64,000 nt of DNA from positions 4,154,001 through 4,218,000 of the forward strand of contig NZ_AP031573.1 in the NCBI RefSeq assembly GCF_041154745.1, in the 5' to 3' direction. Below are positions 9,205-17,749 of this stretch, piece by piece. Each line of letters begins with the position of its first letter. The stretch's first letter is position 1. Both the position numbers and the translations under genes were made by a program. Origin of the DNA: Flavobacterium sp. CFS9 (lineage in GTDB: Bacteria; Bacteroidota; Bacteroidia; Flavobacteriales; Flavobacteriaceae). Below the pieces are notes generated by a model. It searched no databases. It was not told the origin of the DNA and saw only the letters and a list, made by a program, of their open reading frames with translations.

Positions 9205-9325
9205 GAGATATATGGTTTAAAGGATCACTCATGTTTTTATTTGATTTTGGGAATATTGCTCTGAAAGAACTTTAGCAACAGGATGGTATGCAGCACCATC
9301 AGTAATAATAACAAATATCGGTTAC

Positions 9326-9520
9326 GCCCTGAAAGGGCAGATGCTTACATGCAAAAGCTGGATTTGTACCATTTTGAATTGTATTTTATAAAAGAGCGGT
9401 TTAGTCTTTATTGAAAATTGTAAGGTAGAAGCTTGCTTTTGCCCTTTCAGGGCAATACTGTACCTTGAATTTAATTCATCGTGCTGCGCACAATGTTGTT
9501 GCTTTTCGGGCTTTCAGCCC
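9326..9520. repeat. REP-like cluster of GCCCT-GAA-AGGGC palindromes
   Basis: The 440-base gap between nrdA and the next gene has no coding signal. It contains the palindrome GCCCTGAAAGGGC (9326-9338), its exact complement GCCCTTTCAGGGC (9441-9453), and a variant GGGCTTTCAGCCC (9508-9520). The first two are inverted relative to each other about 115 bases apart. Such elements are typical of REP/BIME-like repeats mobilised by RAYT transposases; no RAYT gene is in the window. Confidence 0.65.
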
Positions 9521-9609
9521 TTTTCTTCCTGACTTTTGGTTTTTATTATTTTTAAAGTATTGATTATTAGTGGTTTTAATGTTGTGTTTTTGAATCTACG
9601 CTTCCATTA

Positions 9610-10203
9610 TTAAAGCCGTTTGATACTGTACACCGATTTAATGGCAAAGTCCTGATTGGTTCTTTCAAACGTATAATCGATCTGACAAGGAATGTTTACG
9701 ATTTCTTTGATTCCTCCCACAAAAGGCAAAAACGTAGGGATAGTAATGTGTTTTTCGATTCCTAGCTCCGTTAGAATTTTCAAATACCGATCAACTCCGG
9801 TAAGCTCTAAAATGGTATTTTCGGGGGTGTATTTTAATAACCTGAAGTTGTATTCCGGACTTGAATTGTATATCGTATAAATAACAACTGCAGCAAATGC
9901 TCTTGTATCTTTTTCCAGAGCGGGGTATAGCTGAAAAGCCTGCATGGTCTTCAGTTTTCCTAATTCAAAAAATAATTTCTTAGAATGCTCGTCCATTTTA
10001 TCATTTCCGAAAGCGGTACCAATATTCTTTAATAGCAGACCGTAAAAACCAGCTGTCACACTTGATAAGTTCTGAGTAAGTGTCAGGGTATCTTCCGGAA
10101 AAAAAACATTGACTAAATTTTCTTTTATTTCGAGCGATGGAAAAATATCTTTACTTCTGCTCTCGTCTAAATTTTGTAATAACACTTGTTTCATAGTACT
10201 CAA
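9610..10203 (-). CDS. Conserved-looking cytoplasmic protein of unknown function
   Basis: A 197-residue protein that I do not recognise. It has no signal peptide or membrane helix. The N-terminal half is predicted helical and the C-terminal half (from about residue 95) alternates hydrophobic and polar residues in a way that suggests beta-strands. There is no Cys or His cluster; Gly-Gly in FLPFVGGIKEI marks a turn. It stands alone, with a repeat-filled gap on one side and 280 bases on the other. Codon use looks like that of its neighbours, so it is probably a real gene. No function is assigned. Confidence 0.75.
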   Translation of the reverse strand: MSTMKQVLLQNLDESRSKDIFPSLEIKENLVNVFFPEDTLTLTQNLSSVTAGFYGLLLKNIGTAFGNDKMDEHSKKLFFELGKLKTMQAFQLYPALEKDTRAFAAVVIYTIYNSSPEYNFRLLKYTPENTILELTGVDRYLKILTELGIEKHITIPTFLPFVGGIKEIVNIPCQIDYTFERTNQDFAIKSVYSIKRL

Positions 10204-10424
10204 TTATTAAGGGTTAACATGTATTTTGTTTGTTAAGAGTGTACCTGTTTGTCGTGAAATAGTAATAGTGAAATTAGATTTTAAGTGTGTAATTATTTGT
10301 ATATCATTTGTTTATACGTGTAAAAGTAATATTTTTTTGTAAGAACAGTGTTTTTTGAAATGCATATCTAAAAGCTTTCATTAAAAAAGATAGGGAAAAC
10401 AGGGAGAGTCTTTATATGGGAATA

Positions 10425-10458
10425 AAATTAAAAAGGCCGGGTAAAGTCCCGACCTTTT
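10425..10458 (-). terminator. Intrinsic terminator of the metal-locus operon
   Basis: An 11-base stem with one mismatch (10431-10441 with 10448-10458; AAAAGGCCGGG against CCCGACCTTTT). On the minus strand it is followed by CCTTTTTAATTTT. It lies 27 bases after the stop of the AztD-like gene. Confidence 0.8.
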
Positions 10459-10484
10459 GATAAAATATATGCTGATAGTATTTT

Positions 10485-11699
10485 TTAGTGTCCTTTGCTG
10501 TTTTCAAAGCCAAGAATCGTAATCATATATGGCGTACTTGAAACTTTGATTTTCTTTGCAATTGCCATGGTAGACAAATTCAACTGCAGTAATTCTCCTG
10601 TAGTTGGAGAAGTAATATAACCAAAGTTCTCTGTTAACTGAATTTGTGGTTTTAAAGCCGCATCTGTAGCAGTTTCAGGAATAACTTTACCTTCTTTTTC
10701 AAGTTGCAGGCTGGTAAGATTGTACAGTTTGAATTCGCCCGTATGCAATAGGATTCCCAGTTTAGTGGCATTAAAACTTACTTTGCATTGCATGATGGCA
10801 GTACTTGCCAAAATAGGTTTAATCGTTTCACTTGCCACGTCAATTAAGTAAGCTCCTTTTGCAGCAGTATATCCCACAAATTTTCCTTGGGCTTTTGTTT
10901 CCAGAATAGTCCCAAACCAGGCAGTTCCAAAATCAGCCGGAAGTGTGATAAGCTTTTGTTTTCCGTTACTTTCGACTACCAGAACACCGCTTGCCGATCC
11001 GAAAACAGCATAAGTTCCGTCTGAGGCATTTCCGTGAATGCCTTTCGTAGCAACTGTTGCGTTAAAAAGAGTCTTACCGGAATTGTCAATGATTTTTACT
11101 TTTTCCGGAAGTGTTCCTGCTACCGAATTGTCTTTTTCAGTAATAGCATAAGTACCGTTAGAAAACGTTGCCATGGCACCGTGATGAGCCAGCAAACCTG
11201 CGTTTATAGTCTTAAATTTAGCTCCTGCAGTATTTATTTCAGATTCTTTGGCAACAGACAATGTACCGTCTCCGTCATTAAAAGTCATCAGTTCTCCGCT
11301 TTTGCTTTTAAAATGGGTAGGCATAGGCGACTGACCAATTAAAGCGCCAAATTTAGGGATTCCGTCTACATCCACGTGATCGCCATGGCCTTCAAAACCG
11401 CTGTCGAAAGTTTCAACTGTATTGCTGGCTCTGTGAATGATTCCTGCATATCGCTTGGATTCTGTAGTATAAACAGTAGATTTTGCAAATTTAGCATTAA
11501 AAGAGCTGATCGTGGCTTCAACCGGATTAACCAATGTGATTTCGGTTGTTTTTTCATCAGAAAGTAAAATCCTTAAAAATTTATACTCGGTTAAAGCTTC
11601 TTTGGGAGTTTCGGGAGTATTGTCATCGTCGTTGCTGCAGGAAAATACAGTTGCAGATAAGGCGAATAGGAAAATGAGTTTGTAAAAATTGTTTTTCAT
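10485..11699 (-). CDS. AztD-like beta-propeller lipoprotein, probable zinc-binding/chaperone protein
   Basis: A 404-residue lipoprotein: signal peptide and lipobox ending at C21, then SNDDD, an acidic run that in Bacteroidota can direct lipoproteins to the cell surface. The body consists of repeated short beta segments as in a beta-propeller. His-rich signatures are GHGDHVDVDG, LLAHHGAMATFSNGT and KGIHGNASDGT; paired His residues before a Gly-Ala and a following T-E-K/D resemble the zinc metallochaperone AztD. That assignment rests on motif recall and is moderate. It is the last gene of the operon with the TonB receptor and two DUF4625-like lipoproteins, supporting a role in metal binding. 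Substrate metal is inferred. Confidence 0.65.
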   Translation of the reverse strand: MKNNFYKLIFLFALSATVFSCSNDDDNTPETPKEALTEYKFLRILLSDEKTTEITLVNPVEATISSFNAKFAKSTVYTTESKRYAGIIHRASNTVETFDSGFEGHGDHVDVDGIPKFGALIGQSPMPTHFKSKSGELMTFNDGDGTLSVAKESEINTAGAKFKTINAGLLAHHGAMATFSNGTYAITEKDNSVAGTLPEKVKIIDNSGKTLFNATVATKGIHGNASDGTYAVFGSASGVLVVESNGKQKLITLPADFGTAWFGTILETKAQGKFVGYTAAKGAYLIDVASETIKPILASTAIMQCKVSFNATKLGILLHTGEFKLYNLTSLQLEKEGKVIPETATDAALKPQIQLTENFGYITSPTTGELLQLNLSTMAIAKKIKVSSTPYMITILGFENSKGH

Positions 11700-11721
11700 G
11701 GTAAAGGTTTAAGGTTGATTA

Positions 11722-12624
11722 TTAAAAATTAATGGTAATAGGCATCGATTTAAAGATGCTGATATTGTGTGTTGTATTTTTATAAAGTATCACCCAATTG
11801 TAGGTTCCGGATTGCCATGCTTTGTCACCCGTTATTGGAGTTCCTTCGAAATCTGTAGCCGCACCAATAGTGATGCTTTGACCGCCCAGAACACCGTTTA
11901 TTTTTTGTAGGGTAGTAATTTTTGAAGCAGGCCCCAGACCCTTATGTTCGACTTTTGAAAGGACAATAACTTTCTTCAAATCGAGTTTGTCGATACTTTC
12001 AGGATAATAATTGGCACTTTTTTTAATCAAAACAGAATATAAAATTCCATCCCCCATAATTTGACTTATCTGAGCATGCGCCGTCAGAAGATCATTTTTT
12101 TTGAAGATAAGTTCCGGTTCAACCCAGGTATTCATGTAGTAAATCAGATTATCGTTTCGGGACAGATTATCGCGGCCAATTACGGGATCGACAGGCAAAT
12201 TAGCAGGGTCTGTAATGGTAATGATCTCTTTAATTTCAAGAGTGGAGCCATTTTCGTCTGTAACAATAAAGAAGAAATCAAATTTGCCTTCCGGAGCATC
12301 GGCCGGAATATTGAAGTGCTTGTGTACGTTAGTATTTTTCGTGCCTTTAAATTCTGCCCAGGACAATTCAAATTTCCAGTCTTTGGTATAAGTTTCGCCT
12401 TTTATAGGAAGGATTTTCAACTGCACATCGGCAATTTTATCTCCGGCAAGTACATCGGCATTAAAGTGAAAGTCACGGCCAATCAGGGCCTTTTTATTGT
12501 TGGCAGTACCAATTTCAATATTTTCCGCTTTGGGCTTTAGAACTTCTTTGTCGTCATCATTACTACAGGATGTAAAAGACAGAGAAACAGCCAGAAAGAG
12601 CAGTATTAATTTTAGCGTTTTCAT
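11722..12624 (-). CDS. DUF4625-like lipoprotein
   Basis: The likely start at 12624 gives a lipoprotein signal MKTLKLILLFLAVSLSFTSC with C20 and SNDDD after it; an upstream in-frame ATG at 12654 would add ten residues ahead of the signal and is less likely. The first half (about residues 40-140) looks like an Ig-type beta-sandwich with a His-containing strand VHKHFNIPADAPEGKFDFFF, matching the DUF4625 lipoproteins that accompany TonB receptors. The second half (from about 150) is a different domain that I cannot name. It lies 37 bases after the receptor gene and 22 before the AztD-like gene, so all are probably co-transcribed. Confidence 0.8.
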   Translation of the reverse strand: MKTLKLILLFLAVSLSFTSCSNDDDKEVLKPKAENIEIGTANNKKALIGRDFHFNADVLAGDKIADVQLKILPIKGETYTKDWKFELSWAEFKGTKNTNVHKHFNIPADAPEGKFDFFFIVTDENGSTLEIKEIITITDPANLPVDPVIGRDNLSRNDNLIYYMNTWVEPELIFKKNDLLTAHAQISQIMGDGILYSVLIKKSANYYPESIDKLDLKKVIVLSKVEHKGLGPASKITTLQKINGVLGGQSITIGAATDFEGTPITGDKAWQSGTYNWVILYKNTTHNISIFKSMPITINF

Positions 12625-12661
12625 AAGGGCATTGGGTTGATTGATTGAATTCATGTGGTAT

Positions 12662-15097
12662 TTATTTGTGTATTAAAAATGGAATTTTAAGCGAGAGTAT
12701 GATGTTCCTACCGGCTTCAGGAAGTTCTATTAATCGGTAAAAACTGGTGTGATTCAGGTACTTTGTGTTGAACAGATTCTGAACCTGCAGACTAATGATA
12801 AAATCCTGCGATCCGGTTTTTAGTTTAGTTCCCATAGCGAGGTTAAAGACGTTGCTGCTTGCCGTTTTCTTTTCGGGCGGAACAATCTGATCCTGCTCGG
12901 CGGTAAAGCGATAATCAAGGGAGAAATAGCTTTCTGTTAAACCTTTAATTTTCGGATTGTATGTCATTCCAAACAAAACAGATGGAGGAGGAGAAAAGGG
13001 TAGTGTATATCCTTTTTTAGCTCCCGACATTTGTTCGCTATATAGATATTCTGCTAATACTTCACCGCTTAAATTTTCAAGAAACTGATAACGCAGCTGT
13101 AATTCACCACCGTAACGCATCACTTTACTCTGCTCATATTCAAAAACCTGATTGCCGGCTCCGTAATAAATATCATGCTGTGAAGTTGGATTAAGGTAGA
13201 TGTAATTGGGGAAATAATTAAAGAACGGACTCAGTTGAAAAGACCACTTCGTATTTTTCCATTCCATACCAAGATCCAATTGATACGAACGTTCGGCTGC
13301 TAAATTGGGATTGCCTTTTTCAAATCTGAAATAATGATAATTTACCCCATTTGAAGCCAGTTCTTTGGCAATAGGCATTCTGAAACTCGTCCCCAAATTG
13401 GCTTTTAAAGACCATTGTCCGGGAGTATAATTAACGCCTGCTGACCAGTTGAAACTTTGAAAAACACGGGTCAGGTCTTCAGAACGTTTTAGATATTCAG
13501 AAGTTGTTTGGCCATTTTCAGTGACTTCGCTTGGAAACCAGTCGGTGTATTGTTTCATTTTGATTTTGCCATAATCCAGTCGTACAGCGGCATGAAGCAG
13601 CCATAATTCGTTAAGCTGAATTTTATCATAAACAAATCCTCCGGCATTGAATTGTTTAAAAGCAGGAATCAGAAAACTCCAGCCATTAATACTATTTTGC
13701 TGCTGTTCGGCATTGATTCCTGCTATGAATTGATGATTTCCGAAAGAAAACTCATCTTTGAAAGCGGCAGTAAAAACTTCTTTATCGTACTGCCTTTCGA
13801 GATCTTTCGGAGCATACATATCAGTAGGATAGAGAGGCGGCATATAGCCATGATTGACATAATGACTCCATTCCCGACGAAAGTTTTTCTGAAAGCCCAA
13901 CTGCGCTTCGAAGCGGTGTGAACCTGATGAAAAGGAAGTCGTATTGCTAATTTTGGTATGCGTAACTTCCTGAAAAGGCATCAGAATATCTCTGCTAGAG
14001 CGGTCGTGCAGCTCTGTGTCTACCTTTCGTGGTTCAAGCCCATGAGCATTGGCAAAAAAACCGCTTTTGGTATAAATATTACTGAAATAGAAAACCGATT
14101 TTAGTCGATCCGTCACATAACCGGTACTGGCGTGTACATCGAGTTCGCGTCCAGCCGTATTGCGCAAGTGATTTTTGTATAATGGAACAGCATAATTGTA
14201 AACGTGTACAGTATCAGTAGGAACGCGATAATCTCCGTAATCCATAACAGTCATTCTGGAATCAAAGAACCATTTTTCGTTTCGACCGTAGAAATTGATC
14301 GACCCTCCAAATTGTTCGTTATTACTTTTGCCTGTAAAATCAACTGTTCCGCCCAACACATGGGGAGCAGGAAAAGGTACAGGCTGTATGTTTATAGCGC
14401 CGCCAATCGCATCAGAACCGTACATAAACGATGACGGACCTTTAATGATTGCCACGCGGTTCACCGCATATTGATCGATTTCCAAACCGTGATCTGCTCC
14501 CCATTGCTGACCTTCGTGTTTGATACCGTTTTCAACCACAATGACCTGATTAAAACTCAGTCCGCGAATCAGTGGTTTGGAGCCGCCAGAACCAATAGAA
14601 ATGGTTTTAACCCCCGGAAGTCTTTGCAAAGACTGCATTAAGCTTCCGCCAAGATTGCGCTGGATGAAACTGCTGTTTACGATTTCAAGATTAAGGGATT
14701 CCTGTTTTTTGCGACGTACTTCATAGCCTTCGCTAATAACAACTTCTGATAACTCCTGTATTTCCGGTTGTAAGAAAATAGCAGGGAGTACAATTGTGTT
14801 CTGATTTATAGCAATTGCTGTTTCATAAGAAGCATACCCGGAATAGGTTACTGTTAATCGCTTTGTGTTTTTAGGAACCTGATTGAGGAAATACTCTCCT
14901 TTTTTGTTGGTTATAGTGCTAATATGAGCCGGATACAGCGTAACCAAAGCACCTTCCAAAGGTTTTTGATCCTTAGAAAATACGGTGCCGGAAACACGAA
15001 CGGATTGGGCTGCTACTTTTGTAACCAAAACAAAACAAAAGAGCAGCACGCAATAAGTCCGCAATTGATTTGACTTAGTCTTGTTCATCAAAATCAA
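12662..15097 (-). CDS. TonB-dependent receptor with CarboxypepD_reg domain (predicted metal uptake)
   Basis: An 811-residue outer-membrane receptor: signal peptide to about residue 30, a CarboxypepD_reg-like domain (31-115), plug domain (about 125-235, with LMQSLQRLPGV and GPSSFMYGSDAIGGAINI), and a beta-barrel to the C-terminus. It lacks the SusC-specific features and is not paired with SusD. His-containing loops occur around WGADHGLEID and in the barrel (FFANAHGLEPR). The neighbours (two DUF4625-like lipoproteins, AztD-like protein, DUF2946-like protein) point to a metal or metal complex, possibly zinc. ATG at 15088 is an alternative start three codons in. It begins one base after the preceding gene ends. 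Confidence 0.92.
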   Translation of the reverse strand: MILMNKTKSNQLRTYCVLLFCFVLVTKVAAQSVRVSGTVFSKDQKPLEGALVTLYPAHISTITNKKGEYFLNQVPKNTKRLTVTYSGYASYETAIAINQNTIVLPAIFLQPEIQELSEVVISEGYEVRRKKQESLNLEIVNSSFIQRNLGGSLMQSLQRLPGVKTISIGSGGSKPLIRGLSFNQVIVVENGIKHEGQQWGADHGLEIDQYAVNRVAIIKGPSSFMYGSDAIGGAINIQPVPFPAPHVLGGTVDFTGKSNNEQFGGSINFYGRNEKWFFDSRMTVMDYGDYRVPTDTVHVYNYAVPLYKNHLRNTAGRELDVHASTGYVTDRLKSVFYFSNIYTKSGFFANAHGLEPRKVDTELHDRSSRDILMPFQEVTHTKISNTTSFSSGSHRFEAQLGFQKNFRREWSHYVNHGYMPPLYPTDMYAPKDLERQYDKEVFTAAFKDEFSFGNHQFIAGINAEQQQNSINGWSFLIPAFKQFNAGGFVYDKIQLNELWLLHAAVRLDYGKIKMKQYTDWFPSEVTENGQTTSEYLKRSEDLTRVFQSFNWSAGVNYTPGQWSLKANLGTSFRMPIAKELASNGVNYHYFRFEKGNPNLAAERSYQLDLGMEWKNTKWSFQLSPFFNYFPNYIYLNPTSQHDIYYGAGNQVFEYEQSKVMRYGGELQLRYQFLENLSGEVLAEYLYSEQMSGAKKGYTLPFSPPPSVLFGMTYNPKIKGLTESYFSLDYRFTAEQDQIVPPEKKTASSNVFNLAMGTKLKTGSQDFIISLQVQNLFNTKYLNHTSFYRLIELPEAGRNIILSLKIPFLIHK

Positions 15098-15098
15098 T

Positions 15099-15572
15099 TT
15101 ATAATATTTTAATACTCAAACCTTTGATCGTCTGCCAGCCTTCCTTATCGGTTAAACGAATGAGAAAATGATAATCTCCGGCATCAATGTTTTGTGGAAT
15201 TTCGATTTCCTGAACAGCTTCAAAACTCTTTTGCCCGGAAGGAATCGTAATCGAATTGATGTAAAGCATTGGGTTTACCGGTTTTTTGACTGGATCCTCA
15301 TTGCAGGACGCTACTTCGGTACTGTGATTGTGATGGTCGAAATTGTGGTGAATGTCCAGACTATAAGATCCCAGTTGTGCGTTGTCTGAGAACTTTGCTC
15401 TGAAAGTAATTTTTTGTCCGCGGGTAATCGTACTGCATTGTATCGGAAATGCATTTGCTGCCGAAACATCAATTACAGGATATTCGGTGTCAATTTCAGT
15501 TTTATCACTGTCACAGCCTGTGAAAGCAAAGCCGGTTGCCAAAAAAGCCAAAAGCATTTTTGAAGTTCTCAT
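15099..15572 (-). CDS. DUF4625-like lipoprotein with His-rich loop
   Basis: The start at 15572 gives a clean lipoprotein signal MRTSKMLLAFLATGFAFTGC (lipid on C20); in-frame ATGs at 15602 and 15638 would put extra residues before it. The mature part is a single Ig-like domain of about 135 residues, as in DUF4625. It contains the His-rich loop DIHHNFDHHNHST, then a Cys, which looks suited to metal binding. First gene of the operon with the TonB receptor. Shorter than its downstream paralogue, which has an added C-terminal domain. Confidence 0.82.
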   Translation of the reverse strand: MRTSKMLLAFLATGFAFTGCDSDKTEIDTEYPVIDVSAANAFPIQCSTITRGQKITFRAKFSDNAQLGSYSLDIHHNFDHHNHSTEVASCNEDPVKKPVNPMLYINSITIPSGQKSFEAVQEIEIPQNIDAGDYHFLIRLTDKEGWQTIKGLSIKIL

Positions 15573-15693
15573 TCGATTTGGTTTGAGTTTTGTGGTATTC
15601 ATATGTAAAAAATGTGGGTTACAAAAGGCATGTTCCAAACCGGAGAATACTAGGCAAATGGCAGTTTTACGGCACAGGATAAGGTCGCAAAAA

Positions 15694-15783
15694 AAACATT
15701 GTTTTCGTCGGTAAGGAATTGGGAAACAAAAAGTAAAAAGGTGTACAGTGAAGCCAATTCAATACCCAATTGGAGGTATTGAA
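15694..15783 (-). promoter_or_regulatory. Palindromes upstream of the metal-locus operon
   Basis: The gap 15573-16028 has no gene. It holds the odd-centred palindrome AAAACATTGTTTT (15694-15706), whose core AACATTGTTT recurs before the neighbouring DUF2946-like gene (16440-16449). It also holds a 9-base inverted repeat, TTCAATACC (15758-15766) and GGTATTGAA (15775-15783), with CCAATTGG within the spacer. Either could bind a metalloregulator of the Fur/Zur kind. No TAnnTTTG box was found. Confidence 0.45.
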
Positions 15784-16028
15784 TGGTAAAGTCGCAGACA
15801 ATCAGCTGACAGCGAAGTTTTTTGAAAGAATAGCATTGTACGAAAGTTGTATTTCAAAAAAGGAACAATCGTGTCAATTAGTATCGATCAAAGTGCTTTT
15901 CCGGATATAGAAAAGAAATATAAAATATAAGCTGTCTTAAAAAAGGGAAATACTTTTTCGGTGTTGCGAGTATCTAAAACGTATAACAGCACACCATCTC
16001 AGAATTGAAATGATTTACTTTTGTCGTT

Positions 16029-16376
16029 TTAGGCAATAGGGGGTGCACGAAGGGCAAATAAGGAACCTTTGAAAAAAGGAGTAAACGATTTGGAATAAAA
16101 ATGTACATAAGGAATTGGCGTACTATTTTTATAAAACTGAAAAGTTACAAAGTCAAAAGTACTGACCGGACTGAATTTGAAATGACAAATAGCACACTCA
16201 TCGTTAGAGTGATCCTGCATTTTAAATTCACTTTTATCGCTATGATAAAGTACAGCTTTTTTAGTGCCGGAACTATGACTGTGTATGTGTTCATACGAAT
16301 GTATCGCTGGAAATAGTATAGCAAATACTACCACCAGCGGCATCAAAAGATTTATAAGTTTAAATTTCTTTTTCAT
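16029..16376 (-). CDS. Small DUF2946-like membrane/periplasmic Cys-His protein
   Basis: A 115-residue protein with one N-terminal hydrophobic segment (about residues 7-27), then His-rich SYEHIHSHSSG, then DECAICHFKF with a CxxCH pattern, and a C-terminus LRAPPIA. The layout (signal or anchor, His/Cys motif, terminal R-x-P-P) resembles DUF2946-type proteins often found next to TonB-dependent metal receptors. It lies next to the predicted metal operon but has its own promoter. The function is unknown; a metal-binding or metallochaperone role is inferred from residues and context. Confidence 0.7.
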   Translation of the reverse strand: MKKKFKLINLLMPLVVVFAILFPAIHSYEHIHSHSSGTKKAVLYHSDKSEFKMQDHSNDECAICHFKFSPVSTFDFVTFQFYKNSTPIPYVHFYSKSFTPFFKGSLFALRAPPIA

Positions 16377-16411
16377 TCTAATGAATCCATAGCTACTAAA
16401 GCAATGAAGTA

Positions 16412-16451
16412 CAAATATAGAATTCTTATTTGTAAATGCAACATTGTTTCA
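16412..16451 (-). promoter_or_regulatory. Promoter and candidate operator of the DUF2946-like gene
   Basis: On the minus strand a TTG (16441-16439) lies 19 bases before TATATTTG (16419-16412), the Bacteroidota -33/-7 arrangement, about 40 bases before the start codon. The inverted repeat TGCAACATTGTTTCA (16437-16451) overlaps the -33 element; its core AACATTGTTT is shared with 15695-15704. Confidence 0.6.
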
Positions 16452-16525
16452 TTAAAAAAATAAAGAAAAAAATAAAAGGATAAATCTTATAAGTAAAAAG
16501 ACAGATTAGGCCTCTTTTGTCGCTT

Positions 16526-16585
16526 CAGGAAACGGAAAATGGCTAAAAAATCAACTTGCGCTGAATAAAATTTCCGTTCCCTGAA
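16526..16585. terminator. Long inverted repeat downstream of sugE
   Basis: TTCAGGAAACGGAAA (16526-16540) and TTTCCGTTCCCTGAA (16571-16585) pair over 15 bases with one mismatch around a 30-base loop, in the gap after the SMR gene (stop 16631). It may end or stabilise the sugE transcript; no long T-run follows. Confidence 0.4.
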
Positions 16586-16630
16586 ATGACATATCAATTT
16601 GAAGTAACTATTGTAAAGGTGGTAATCTGA

Positions 16631-16957
16631 TTAATGTGATACCGCTTTCAGTCCGATAATCGAACTTACCAGAGTAAACAAAAAAAATAATCGCCAGAAG
16701 TCGGCTGGTTCTTTAAAAATAAAAATTCCCATCAGCACCGTTCCCACAGCTCCAATTCCGGTCCATACCGCATAGGCCGTTCCAATAGGCAAGGTTTCAG
16801 TGGCTTTAATCAGTAACAGCATGCTTATGGTCAGTGATACAAAAAAGCCAGTGTACCATAAATAAACATCGGTACCGGTTGCTTCTTTGGCTTTTCCGAG
16901 ACAAGTTGCAAAAGAGACTTCAAACAGTCCCGCAATAATTAGAATAATCCAGTTCAT
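16631..16957 (-). CDS. sugE: SMR-family small multidrug/guanidinium exporter (SugE/Gdx-like)
   Basis: A 108-residue protein of four transmembrane helices. The start at 16957 gives the standard SMR N-terminus MNWIILIIAGLFEVSFATCL with the essential Glu at residue 13; a longer reading frame from 16981 has no support. The phrase GTAYAVWTGIGAVGTVLMGI is typical of the SugE/Gdx branch, whose tested members export guanidinium by proton antiport. No guanidine riboswitch was recognised upstream. It lies 74 bases after the Crp/Fnr gene on the same strand, so the two may be co-transcribed. Confidence 0.9.
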   Translation of the reverse strand: MNWIILIIAGLFEVSFATCLGKAKEATGTDVYLWYTGFFVSLTISMLLLIKATETLPIGTAYAVWTGIGAVGTVLMGIFIFKEPADFWRLFFLFTLVSSIIGLKAVSH

Positions 16958-17031
16958 AAGTGTAATATTTTTATGGCGCAAAGTTCCTTTAACTCCCGCA
17001 ATAAAAATTTAACAAATGATAAAAAATGAAT

Positions 17032-17595
17032 TTATTTCAGATCAGCTCTGATTCTGCTCAGACTAACCTGTGTAATGCCAAGATAGGAGGCAATATGTCC
17101 CAGTTGAATTCTTTGAAGCAGTTCTGGATGGTATTTCATAAGTTCGAGATAGCGATCAGTGGCATTTCTGAATTGCCTTGAAATCAGGCGTTCTTCGGTT
17201 TTAACAAGTTCCTGTTCGGCAAACTTCCTGCCCCAATTGGCAATATGGATATCGGTATCAAACAATTGTTGAAGATGTGCTTTTTTTAATTCGTAGAGTT
17301 CGCAGTCTTCCAAAAGTTCTATTGTTTCATAACCTTTTTGTTCTTCCACATAACTTTTCATCGAAACAACCGTTTGTCCTTCTTTTCCAAACCAAAACGT
17401 AACTTCATTATCATTCTCCTCAACATATGCCCGTACGATTCCTTTTTTTATAAAATAAAGCGCAGATTCAACCTTTCCGGCATTTAACAGTATATGTCCT
17501 TTGGGATATTTTATTTCACTAATGCAAAGCTTCAGCGCATTTTTGGATTCCTCAGGAAGCGGAAAGATGTTGTCAAGAATGGTATCTATGTGCAT
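17032..17595 (-). CDS. Crp/Fnr-family transcriptional regulator
   Basis: A 187-residue regulator with an N-terminal cyclic-nucleotide-binding-like beta-roll (about residues 20-115, GHILLNAGKVESALYFIKKG) and a C-terminal helix-turn-helix (GHIASYLGITQVSLSRIRADL, ending the protein). It lacks the Cys cluster of Fnr and the full cAMP-binding Arg/Glu signature, as is usual in Bacteroidota members. The start at 17595 abuts a repeat array. It has a similar-sized paralogue 155 bases upstream, and precedes sugE, which it may control. Confidence 0.92.
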   Translation of the reverse strand: MHIDTILDNIFPLPEESKNALKLCISEIKYPKGHILLNAGKVESALYFIKKGIVRAYVEENDNEVTFWFGKEGQTVVSMKSYVEEQKGYETIELLEDCELYELKKAHLQQLFDTDIHIANWGRKFAEQELVKTEERLISRQFRNATDRYLELMKYHPELLQRIQLGHIASYLGITQVSLSRIRADLK

Positions 17596-17745
17596 TGTTA
17601 ATGGTTGATGGTTAGTTATGAGTTATGAGTTATGAGTTATGAGTTATGGGTTATGGGTTATGGGTTATGGGTTATGGGTTATCGCGGACTTTAATTTTTC
17701 CATCTCACATCTCACATTTTACATTTCACATGGCACATTTCACAA
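17595..17745. repeat. Period-7 tandem arrays with palindrome word
   Basis: Three parts in a 154-base gap. TTGTTAATGGTTGATGGTT (17595-17613) is the exact complement of 46288-46306. Next come nine heptamers, four ATGAGTT then five ATGGGTT (17618-17680). Then about six degenerate heptamers of form CATNNCA (17701-17742), whose complement reads RATGTGA, the unit of the array at 58507. Non-coding. Confidence 0.85.
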
Positions 17746-17749
17746 AAAG

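Noticed and set aside
16958..17031. Guanidine riboswitch before the SugE/Gdx-like gene
   Set aside because: The 74-base gap after the Crp/Fnr gene shows no recognisable guanidine aptamer motif.
17618..17742. Possible CRISPR-like array in heptamer repeats
   Set aside because: Units of 7 bases directly adjoin each other without spacers.
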